This document shows, piece after piece, positions 1 to 6,654 of a DNA stretch of 27,497 bases. The number at the start of each line of letters is the position of its first letter. The stretch's first letter is position 1. The notes beneath the pieces were generated by a model that saw only the letters and a program-made list of their open reading frames with translations, was not told the origin of the DNA and did no database searches. The position numbers were made by a program, and so were the translations under genes. This stretch comes from Cloacimonetes bacterium SCGC AAA252-N17 (GTDB lineage Bacteria; Cloacimonadota; Cloacimonadia; JGIOTU-2), in assembly GCA_000404785.1 (NCBI GenBank), contig ASNI01000039.1:1-27497 (forward strand), in the 5' to 3' direction.

Positions 1-13
1 TTATACTTCTTCA

Positions 14-57
14 TTATTGCAACAAACTTATCCTTTTTTGTAAGTTTGTTGCAATAA
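14..57. repeat. perfect 17-bp inverted repeat with 10-base loop
   Basis: Arms at 14-30 (TTATTGCAACAAACTTA) and 41-57 are exact reverse complements around a 10-base loop. It lies 10 bases downstream of the stop of the secreted metallo-beta-lactamase gene. It could act as an RNA stem at the transcript end, but neither side has a clear U-tract, so it is not a canonical intrinsic terminator. An ATG on the minus strand (14-12, followed by AAG AAG TAT) directly abuts the stem and may be the start of a next gene beyond the window edge; only about four codons are visible, too few to call. Confidence 0.75.
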
Positions 58-67
58 AAACTTGAAC

Positions 68-1051
68 CTAAGTAACATAATATTGTATTGTAACTGAATT
101 TCTAAATGGATTCGGTGATATGCTCAAGAAAGTATTATCTGTATATTCTTCATCAATGGCAAAGGATGACCACACAAGTTCATTATTTACCCAGATATTT
201 TCACCATCAGTTTCAACAAGGACATCATCATCCAAACTTATATCATCAGAACCATTCCCACCGTTAATCCACCAGGTATTCCAATCATCAGCAGTTGAGT
301 ATATCAAAGTGCTGATGTCTTCCAACAATCCAATAACTGTTTGAGAAGGATGCCCGTAGGAATTATTGCCCGAACTTATAACTGATACTATTGGAGTTAC
401 TTCCGCGAGAAATGCTTCACTGGTACCGTTAAGACCACCATGGTGCGACACTTTCAAGACTTCTGTATCAAGATCATATGTATCTAGAAGGTATTGATTA
501 TTATCTTCGACGCTATCACCGGTGAGCAAGAAATTTACATCTCCCAAACTCATTTTAATTACAATTGAGTTATTGTTCGTTCCAGAAAAACCATTATCAT
601 AATTCGGTGAAAGAATATCAGTAGTCATGCTCCAATTCAGATCGTTTTCATGATCAACTGAGTCAACTGGAATGTTTTCAGTTTGTAACAAATCCATAAG
701 TGTGATGTAAGTCGAGTTTGTTGAGGTATCTTTATTTACAATGAATTTTTCTATGGTGAACAATCCGCTTTCAACCAGATCTTCAAATTCTCCATAGTGG
801 TCACGATCCGGGTGTGTGATCAGGCATGCATTCAGAGTAGTTACACCCACAGAATCTACATAATTAATGAGTTTGTTCGAGCTGAGATTTTTCCCGGAAT
901 CGATAATGTAGTTCTCTCCCCCATACTGGATCAGCATTGCATCACCCTGACGTACATCGATGAAATGTACTTTCAGGTTACCGGCATGGAGTTCTCCAAA
1001 ACTGAGAATTATGATGCCCAAGAAAATCAGACTAAAATATAGTTTTTTCAT
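68..1051 (-). CDS. secreted ComEC-like metallo-beta-lactamase-fold hydrolase with truncated T9SS sorting domain
   Basis: The 327-residue protein begins with a signal peptide (about residues 1-23, MKKLYFSLIFLGIIILSFG then LHA). It then shows the metallo-beta-lactamase fold as in the C-terminal domain of ComEC/Rec2: VRQGDA at 33-38, the metal motif HPDRDH at 80-85, LLTGD at 175-179, SHHGG at 202-206 and GHPS at 233-236. By family it is a metal-dependent hydrolase, probably a phosphodiesterase or nuclease acting outside the cytoplasm; the substrate is unknown. The C-terminus (SPNPF at 312-316, then about 11 residues) is the first strand of a type A sorting domain, which is normally some 70 residues, so it looks cut short by the TAG at 68-70. 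No Shine-Dalgarno precedes the ATG and the leader is A/T only, unlike its neighbours. It lies 44 bases downstream of the previous gene and may have its own promoter. Confidence 0.85.
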   Translation of the reverse strand: MKKLYFSLIFLGIIILSFGELHAGNLKVHFIDVRQGDAMLIQYGGENYIIDSGKNLSSNKLINYVDSVGVTTLNACLITHPDRDHYGEFEDLVESGLFTIEKFIVNKDTSTNSTYITLMDLLQTENIPVDSVDHENDLNWSMTTDILSPNYDNGFSGTNNNSIVIKMSLGDVNFLLTGDSVEDNNQYLLDTYDLDTEVLKVSHHGGLNGTSEAFLAEVTPIVSVISSGNNSYGHPSQTVIGLLEDISTLIYSTADDWNTWWINGGNGSDDISLDDDVLVETDGENIWVNNELVWSSFAIDEEYTDNTFLSISPNPFRNSVTIQYYVT

Positions 1052-1095
1052 ATATTTTATTTTAATATTTAAAGAATAACGGGAAAAGTTTTTTA

Positions 1096-1479
1096 TTAAT
1101 CCTTTTTAAACGGATTGAAAATGAAAAATATGATTATGAAAATGAAACCTGCAATAAAAAAGAAATGATGTTTCTTTATGAATTCTGCTGCAGGCGATTC
1201 CTTCATTTTATGAATCATTTCATCAAATTCACGGTCACCTAATTTTAGATCATCTTGAGAGATTTCTTTTTTGATTTCCTTTTTTACTTTTTCAACTGGT
1301 TTTTCAGACAGATTTTCTTCTTTCATTTCTCTTGTATATTGAATTTTATATTTAGAAAGAGTTTTTCTATCTTCATTTGGAAAGGCATCCCTTAATGCAG
1401 CATTTGAGCCGTATCCTTCTTTTTTCAGATCTTCAGGATTTTCATCAAACCAGGCAAAAACTTCTTCGCGTAAGCTCAT
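1096..1479 (-). CDS. small tail-anchored hypothetical protein
   Basis: A 127-residue protein that I do not recognise. Residues 1-55 form a charged, probably helical N-terminal domain (FAWFDENPEDL, then a basic stretch around 38-50). Residues 57-100 are rich in Lys and Glu and may form a helix or coiled coil. Residues 106-121 are a strongly hydrophobic Phe/Ile-rich segment followed by NPFKKD, so the protein is probably inserted in the membrane by its C-terminus with the bulk in the cytoplasm. The ATG has a strong GGAGG site 4-5 bases upstream. That site lies in the 15-base gap after the SIMPL gene, so the two are very likely co-transcribed. The function is unknown; a role linked to the preceding SIMPL and GerW-like proteins is only inference from position. 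Confidence 0.75.
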   Translation of the reverse strand: MSLREEVFAWFDENPEDLKKEGYGSNAALRDAFPNEDRKTLSKYKIQYTREMKEENLSEKPVEKVKKEIKKEISQDDLKLGDREFDEMIHKMKESPAAEFIKKHHFFFIAGFIFIIIFFIFNPFKKD

Positions 1480-1494
1480 CGGTCCTCCAAAGGA

Positions 1495-2199
1495 CTATTT
1501 GATAGTGAACGTACAGGTGACCGTTACTCGTATTGATTTTTTCCTTGTTGAGGTTTGATACATTCCATAATCAGAAACCTCTGTCGAGTAGGGCTCGGTT
1601 ATCTGAAATACACCCGTGCGTGCTGAGGTTATTTCTTTTACTTTGTTTCCTGTTGATTTAGCGATTTCATTTGCTCTTTCAATTGCATTTTCTGTAGCAG
1701 CGCCTAGTAACTTCATTTTGATATCCGGCAGATAGGTCGAGAAATACTGCATATTGGAATATTCAAATGCCAGTCCTTCTTTTGTGAAATCTACAGGATT
1801 TATTGCGAGATTTTCTATAGCATCAAGATCTTTTGAGATGATAAAAATATTCTGCTCGAGAATGTCGCCTTCAATCTTTCCATATTGTCCGTACATCTTC
1901 CGAACAGTGATGGGTTGTATATTGAAATCTTCATAAGAGATTGCAAGATCATTCCAAATTTTTTTGAGCGTCTGAAGCTTGTCATTCATATTCTGATATC
2001 CAGTTTTGATGTTACCGGTTTGAACTGTTTCAGAAAAAGTAAAACTCCATTTCACAATATTCGCTTCAAAATCCTGGGTTGAATATCCCACTACTCTGAT
2101 CGTTTGGTCTGTCTGCCGTGCTCCATAAAAGAACAGACCGAAAACAAGTGCTGCAACGATTAGACCTAAACTTAGTATCCATGCAGATTTGTGGTTCAT
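1495..2199 (-). CDS. SIMPL domain (DUF541) membrane-anchored protein
   Basis: A 234-residue protein with one N-terminal membrane segment (about residues 6-25) followed by a periplasmic or extracytoplasmic SIMPL/DUF541 domain. The domain opens with IRVVGYSTQDFEANIVKWSF, typical of the family start, and later has the ANEIAKSTGNKVKEI region and a closing beta strand SIRVTVTCTF. Family members include E. coli YggE and mouse SIMPL; their biochemical role is poorly defined, with links to oxidative stress and oligomeric ring assembly. I chose the ATG at 2199 because GGAG lies 6-7 bases upstream; an in-frame GTG at 2211 would overlap that site and adds only METE. It sits 12 bases after the GerW-like gene and is probably in the same operon. 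Confidence 0.88.
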   Translation of the reverse strand: MNHKSAWILSLGLIVAALVFGLFFYGARQTDQTIRVVGYSTQDFEANIVKWSFTFSETVQTGNIKTGYQNMNDKLQTLKKIWNDLAISYEDFNIQPITVRKMYGQYGKIEGDILEQNIFIISKDLDAIENLAINPVDFTKEGLAFEYSNMQYFSTYLPDIKMKLLGAATENAIERANEIAKSTGNKVKEITSARTGVFQITEPYSTEVSDYGMYQTSTRKKSIRVTVTCTFTIK

Positions 2200-2211
2200 T
2201 TCTGTCTCCAC

Positions 2212-2625
2212 TTATTTCTTTTTTCGTCTGAAGAGACTCTTTATGCCAGAGACAACGACCATAAAGATGAGAACTTTAAGAGTATTTAGGATTACCTTCG
2301 TCTTGTCGATTATCTCAACATATTCTGCAATGCCATCTTTGATTTTGATATAGCCAACAGGTTTGACATCAACAGTTAAGCCAAGACCGCCGCCTTTGCC
2401 GGATTTTGCACCGGCCTCATCGCTTTTGATTTCCTCTTCTGATTCAGCTTCAGTTTTAAGTCCCATAGAACCGAAGCCACCACCTCCGCCACCCTTCATT
2501 GAAAAAGAGCCGACAGGAATGATCGAAATATCCTCGACTTTCATGACGTCGCCGAATATTGATTTTGTGTTTGCAGATTTTTCGAGATTTTCTTTAATCT
2601 CTTTGATAAGCTGTTTAACTTCCAT
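2212..2625 (-). CDS. GerW/YtfJ-family protein
   Basis: A 137-residue protein of the GerW (YtfJ, PF09579) family. The family hallmarks are visible: the N-terminal amphipathic helix (residues 1-20), KSIFGDVMKVEDISIIPV at about 21-38, a glycine-rich turn (SMKGGGGGGFGSMG, about 42-55), a second glycine-rich stretch (KSGKGGGLGL), then VKPVGYIKI and a hydrophobic C-terminus (about 112-130) ending in RRKKK. In Bacillus, YtfJ/GerW is a sporulation protein needed for germination, but relatives are widespread in non-spore-formers, where the role is unknown. No spore genes are nearby, so the sporulation label should not be carried over. GGGGG precedes the ATG by a few bases. The gene lies between leuD and the SIMPL gene, all minus strand. 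Confidence 0.85.
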   Translation of the reverse strand: MEVKQLIKEIKENLEKSANTKSIFGDVMKVEDISIIPVGSFSMKGGGGGGFGSMGLKTEAESEEEIKSDEAGAKSGKGGGLGLTVDVKPVGYIKIKDGIAEYVEIIDKTKVILNTLKVLIFMVVVSGIKSLFRRKKK

Positions 2626-2672
2626 TGTACCCCCTGATATTTATTTTGTTACGATGTTGACTATATTTTTTA

Positions 2673-3158
2673 TTATTCGTCAACTATTTTATTTTTTATA
2701 TATGATAAAAGTCCACCTTCGTTAATAATATCCTGCATCTGCCGAGGAAGAGGGGGAAAGGAAAACTCCTTGTCGCCCACCCTAATCAATCCCTTCTTCT
2801 CATCAACTTCAACTTTTTCACCTTTCGAATAATATTCAACTGCATCGGGACTCTCGATCAGTAGAAGTCCCTGATTTGTTGCACTACGGTAAAATATTCT
2901 TGAGAAAGATTTGGCGACAATTGCTTTTATCCCAAGAGCTTTTAATCCGACAGAGGGTTGTTCTCTTGATGAACCACATCCAAAATTCTTTCCAACAAAA
3001 ATAATGTCACCCGGCTTTGCATTTTTCGAAAATTCAACATCCATATCTTCAAATAAATGCTCTTTAATGAACTCAATATCTGAAGATTCGTAGGTATATT
3101 TTCCGGGGAACATCAGGTCTGTATTGATGTTATCTTGAGCATAGAAAAAGACAACCAT
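2673..3158 (-). CDS. leuD: LeuD-like aconitase-family small subunit (3-isopropylmalate dehydratase/homoaconitase type)
   Basis: The 161-residue protein is the swivel (small) subunit of a two-subunit hydro-lyase of the isopropylmalate isomerase, homoaconitase or dimethylmaleate hydratase group. The motifs are DNINTD at 9-14, PGKY at 18-21, GCGSSREQ at 60-67 and AKSFSRIFYRSATNQG at about 82-97. Length matches the short (archaeal-type) LeuD. The partner large subunit with the 4Fe-4S cluster is not in the window. The loop right after PGK reads YTYESS, unlike the YLVY (isopropylmalate) and YLRT (homoaconitate) loops known from methanogen enzymes, so the substrate is uncertain. I chose the ATG at 3158 because AAAGGAG lies 6 bases upstream; an upstream in-frame start at 3194 overlaps ugd and lacks a site. 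The gene starts 11 bases after the ugd stop. Confidence 0.85.
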   Translation of the reverse strand: MVVFFYAQDNINTDLMFPGKYTYESSDIEFIKEHLFEDMDVEFSKNAKPGDIIFVGKNFGCGSSREQPSVGLKALGIKAIVAKSFSRIFYRSATNQGLLLIESPDAVEYYSKGEKVEVDEKKGLIRVGDKEFSFPPLPRQMQDIINEGGLLSYIKNKIVDE

Positions 3159-3169
3159 GTCAAACTCCT

Positions 3170-4498
3170 TTATTTTTCGGGACGTCCAATACAATAATAG
3201 ATGTATCCCAATTCTTTCATTTGGTCGGGTTCATACTGATTTCTTCCGTCAAAAATTATTTTTTCTTTGAGCAATGAATTCATTTTTTCAAAATCGGGCA
3301 TGCGGAACTGCCTCCATTCTGTAACGAGAAGGAGTGCATTTGCATCTTTCAAAGCTGAGTATTGATCGTCGAAATATTTTATATTGGGATTGTCCACAAA
3401 GATCCTCTTTGCTTCTTTCATTGCCTCAGGATCGTAAGCTTGTATCTTTGCCCCCCTCTGAATAAGCTCGTTAATTATTATTTGAGATGGCGATTCTCTC
3501 ATATCGTCTGTCATCGGCTTGAAGGAAAGTCCCCACAGTGCAAACACCTTGCTGGTGAGATCTTCTCCGAAATGGTTCACGATTTTTGTAACCATAACTA
3601 ATTTCTGTTCTTCGTTTACTTCTTCGACAGCTTCAAGAATTTTGGCAGTAGAATTATGCTTATGAGCAATTTTGATAAGTGCCTTCACATCTTTTGGAAA
3701 GCATGAACCACCATAGCCGATCCCGGGATATATAAAACTGTAACCAATCCTATGGTCAGAACCGATTCCTATTCGTACATCTTCTACATCTGCATTGACC
3801 TCTTCACAAAGACGGGAAATTTCGTTCATAAAGGATATCTTGGTTGCAAGCATTGCATTTGCAGCGTATTTGGTCATTTCTGCTGAACGTATCCCCATAA
3901 AAATAATTCTATCATGCTGGAATGTAAAAGCTGAATATACCTCATGCATGAGTTTTTTTGCTCTATCACTTTCTGCACCGATGACAACTCTGTCCGGCTT
4001 CATGAAATCAGCAAGGGCAACACCTTCTTTAAGGAATTCGGGATTTGAGACCACATCGAATTCATAATCTGCTTGTCGCTCTTTCAGAACTTTAGAAATG
4101 GTTGATTCTACAAGGTCGGCAGTACCAACAGGAACTGTTGATTTATCAACAACAACTTTGTAGTCATTCATATAAGTGCCGATATCCTTAGCCACTGCGA
4201 GAACATATTGAAGGTCAGCAGAACCATCCTCATCTGGAGGAGTTCCTACAGCAATGAAAATAACCTGAGCATTTTCTGTTGCTTTTTTAATATCAGTTGT
4301 GAAGAATAATCTATCATCCTCAACATTGTTTATAACAAGCTCTTTTAAGCCCTTTTCAAAAATTGGCATCTCACCACGATTGAGCATATCAATTTTGTCT
4401 TTATTATTATCAACACAGGTCACAATATGCCCTACATCAGCAAGACATGCGCCGGTTGCGAGTCCAACATAGCCAGAGCCAACAACAGAAATTTTCAT
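3170..4498 (-). CDS. ugd: UDP-glucose 6-dehydrogenase
   Basis: The 442-residue enzyme oxidises UDP-glucose to UDP-glucuronate in two NAD-dependent steps in the cytoplasm. The N-terminal Rossmann motif GSGYVG is at 7-12 and VGTPP at 84-88. STVPVGT (120-126) and NPEFLKEG (152-159) are family motifs. The catalytic cysteine is C266 in GYGGSCFPKD. The C-terminal UDP-binding domain is complete (RESPS and DGRN are present). UDP-ManNAc dehydrogenase (WecC) is a related alternative, given wecB two genes upstream, but the motif set reads more like the UDP-glucose (TuaD/Ugd) branch. AGGAG lies 7 bases before the ATG. It follows galE by 23 bases. Confidence 0.92.
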   Translation of the reverse strand: MKISVVGSGYVGLATGACLADVGHIVTCVDNNKDKIDMLNRGEMPIFEKGLKELVINNVEDDRLFFTTDIKKATENAQVIFIAVGTPPDEDGSADLQYVLAVAKDIGTYMNDYKVVVDKSTVPVGTADLVESTISKVLKERQADYEFDVVSNPEFLKEGVALADFMKPDRVVIGAESDRAKKLMHEVYSAFTFQHDRIIFMGIRSAEMTKYAANAMLATKISFMNEISRLCEEVNADVEDVRIGIGSDHRIGYSFIYPGIGYGGSCFPKDVKALIKIAHKHNSTAKILEAVEEVNEEQKLVMVTKIVNHFGEDLTSKVFALWGLSFKPMTDDMRESPSQIIINELIQRGAKIQAYDPEAMKEAKRIFVDNPNIKYFDDQYSALKDANALLLVTEWRQFRMPDFEKMNSLLKEKIIFDGRNQYEPDQMKELGYIYYCIGRPEK

Positions 4499-4521
4499 AT
4501 TATATCTCCTGATTTATAAAT

Positions 4522-5529
4522 TTAAAATCCGTTTGGATTTTTTGATTGCCATCTCCATGCATCAACACACATATCCAGAATGCCCTTTTCGGCACTCCAT
4601 CCCAGTTCCTTTTTAGCCAGAGCAGGATCAGCAAAACATACCGCAATATCTCCGGAACGGCGTTCGATAATCTTGTATGGGACCTTCTTATCAGAAGCAT
4701 TTTCAAAAGCATGTACGATTTCGAGGACACTAAACCCTCTGCCTGTTCCCAGATTATAAATTTTTAGACCTGCCTTTTGATTGATCTTTTTAAGTGCTTT
4801 AATATGACCTTGGGCAAGATCAACAACATGAATATAATCTCTCACTCCTGTTCCGTCATCAGTGGGATAGTCATCACCAAATACAAATAACTCATCAAGT
4901 TTGCCCACTGCAACTTGCGAAATAAAGGGGAATAAATTATTCGGAATTCCATTTGGATCTTCACCAATTTTTCCGCTTGAATGTGCGCCGACCGGATTAA
5001 AATAACGAAGCAGCACAATATTCCATGAATTATCAGATACATATAGGTCTTTTAAAATCTGCTCAATATCAAGTTTAGTTCGCCCATATGGATTTGCCGG
5101 ATAAAGTGGGAAATCTTCTTTAATTGGCACTGTATGCGGGTCTCCATACACAGTTGCAGACGAGCTGAATACAATATTCTTCACATTGTATTCCTTCATG
5201 ACTTCAAACAAAGATATAGAGCCGCTTACATTATTGTGATAGTAAAGTAGAGGTTTCTCTACAGACTCCCCTACTGCCTTAAGTCCTGCAAAGTGAATGA
5301 CTGCATCAAAGCTGTGTTGGGAAAAAACTTCTCTTAATCCCTCTTTATCAAGAATATCAACTTTATAAAATATTAAATCCTTACCCGTGATCTCCTTGAC
5401 CCGTTCCAACGCTTCCAGTTTGCTGTTTGAGAGATTGTCTATAACAACGATCTCATGCCCTGCTTCGAGAAGTTCCACGCAGGTATGACTTCCAATATAT
5501 CCTGCTCCTCCTGTGACTAATACTTTCAT
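4522..5529 (-). CDS. galE: UDP-glucose 4-epimerase
   Basis: The 335-residue short-chain dehydrogenase-type epimerase interconverts UDP-glucose and UDP-galactose (possibly the N-acetyl forms). The NAD-binding motif GGAGYIGSH is at 7-15, the catalytic serine region SSSATVYG at 122-129, and the YxxxK pair Y148/K152 lies in NPYGRTK. NPVGAH and the LGTGRGFSVLE motif near the C-terminus are typical of GalE. I chose the ATG at 5529, preceded by AAAGGTGG; the in-frame GTG at 5538 lies within that site. It is 15 bases downstream of wecB and feeds the same nucleotide-sugar pool. Confidence 0.92.
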   Translation of the reverse strand: MKVLVTGGAGYIGSHTCVELLEAGHEIVVIDNLSNSKLEALERVKEITGKDLIFYKVDILDKEGLREVFSQHSFDAVIHFAGLKAVGESVEKPLLYYHNNVSGSISLFEVMKEYNVKNIVFSSSATVYGDPHTVPIKEDFPLYPANPYGRTKLDIEQILKDLYVSDNSWNIVLLRYFNPVGAHSSGKIGEDPNGIPNNLFPFISQVAVGKLDELFVFGDDYPTDDGTGVRDYIHVVDLAQGHIKALKKINQKAGLKIYNLGTGRGFSVLEIVHAFENASDKKVPYKIIERRSGDIAVCFADPALAKKELGWSAEKGILDMCVDAWRWQSKNPNGF

Positions 5530-5544
5530 GGTTTCCACCTTTTT

Positions 5545-6648
5545 TTAAGAAAATGAATAGTTAAACTGATCCATCACTTGCACGACACGCTCCGCAGTAT
5601 GACCGTCCCATAATGGAGGAATGCTTCCCATTTTGCAATTCCCTTCCAGTATATCATTTACTTTCTGAACGATAGCATCTTTATTCAGCTCAACTAATTG
5701 ATTTGTTCCAAGTTCAATAGTGATCGGACGCTCGGTATTTTCCCGCAATGTCAAACACGGTACTTTGAAAACTGTTGTTTCTTCCTGAATGCCGCCGGAG
5801 TCTGTAAGTGCGAACTTTGCATACTTTTCGAGTTTGAGAAAATCCAGATATCCAATTGGTTCGATGAGTTTCAGATTGGCAATGGCATTGGCTTTTTCTT
5901 CCAATCCGAACACTGCAAGCTGCTTTCTGGTTCGAGGATGTATTGGAAATACAAGTGGAATCTTCTCAGCTATCTCAGAAAAGGCATCGAGAATTATTTC
6001 AAGATTTTCTTTGTCGTCAACATTGCTTGGTCTATGCAGGGTAATCAAAGCATAAGAATGTTTTTTAATCCCAATATCCTTTATTATAGAAGTTCGCTCG
6101 GCTTTTTTTTCATACTGCATCAGAGAATCGATCATTGCATTGCCGACGAGAAAGATCTTATCTTTTGAGATTCCTTCACGAAGAAGATTCTCATCAGCAT
6201 CTTCTGAGGGAGTGAGTAACATGCTTGAAATGCAATCCGTTTCAATTCGATTGATCTCTTCCGGCATTCTTCTATCAAATGACCGCAGACCAGCTTCCAG
6301 ATGTGCCACAGGAATGTGAAGTTTGACCGCATCAATGGCACAAGCCACAGTGGAGTTTACATCTCCTGCCACAAGTACGAGATCCGGCATTTCATGCAGA
6401 AGGAACTGTTCGAAAGCGATCATTATTTTTGCAGTCTGCGTGCCGTGAGTTCCTGAACCCACACCGAGATATACATCAGGTTTGGGAAATCCAAGTTGTT
6501 CAAAAAATATTTCTGAGAGATTCTTGTCGTAGTGCTGTCCGGTATGGATAAGTAAAGGTGTGTATCTTGAATGTTTTTTTAGTTCAAAGTATACGGGGCC
6601 CACTTTCATAAAGTTAGGACGAGCCCCTACGACTAAGGCAATTTTCAC
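5545..6648 (-). CDS. wecB: non-hydrolysing UDP-N-acetylglucosamine 2-epimerase
   Basis: The 367-residue cytoplasmic enzyme converts UDP-GlcNAc to UDP-ManNAc for surface polysaccharide. It has the family start VGARPNFMK, then AGDVNSTVA, HLEAGLRSFDRRMPEEINR, the TLHRPSN motif and DSGGIQEE, all in the expected order for the GT-B fold. The start is a GTG at 6648, forced by the conserved N-terminal GARPNFMK. No good Shine-Dalgarno is present, and the GTG is only 6 bases after the pnp stop, so translation is probably coupled to pnp. This join of an RNA-decay gene to sugar genes suggests one long transcript, but a promoter inside pnp cannot be ruled out. Confidence 0.9.
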   Translation of the reverse strand: MKIALVVGARPNFMKVGPVYFELKKHSRYTPLLIHTGQHYDKNLSEIFFEQLGFPKPDVYLGVGSGTHGTQTAKIMIAFEQFLLHEMPDLVLVAGDVNSTVACAIDAVKLHIPVAHLEAGLRSFDRRMPEEINRIETDCISSMLLTPSEDADENLLREGISKDKIFLVGNAMIDSLMQYEKKAERTSIIKDIGIKKHSYALITLHRPSNVDDKENLEIILDAFSEIAEKIPLVFPIHPRTRKQLAVFGLEEKANAIANLKLIEPIGYLDFLKLEKYAKFALTDSGGIQEETTVFKVPCLTLRENTERPITIELGTNQLVELNKDAIVQKVNDILEGNCKMGSIPPLWDGHTAERVVQVMDQFNYSFS

Positions 6649-6654
6649 AGTATT

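Noticed and set aside
2200..2211. GTG start for the SIMPL protein giving METE at the N-terminus
   Set aside because: The bases form the ribosome binding site of the ATG at 2199. The same reasoning removed longer starts for galE, leuD, ftsL, murG and the second mraZ.
2212..2625. Evidence for sporulation from the GerW/YtfJ-like gene
   Set aside because: The family is widespread in non-spore-formers and no other sporulation gene is in the window.
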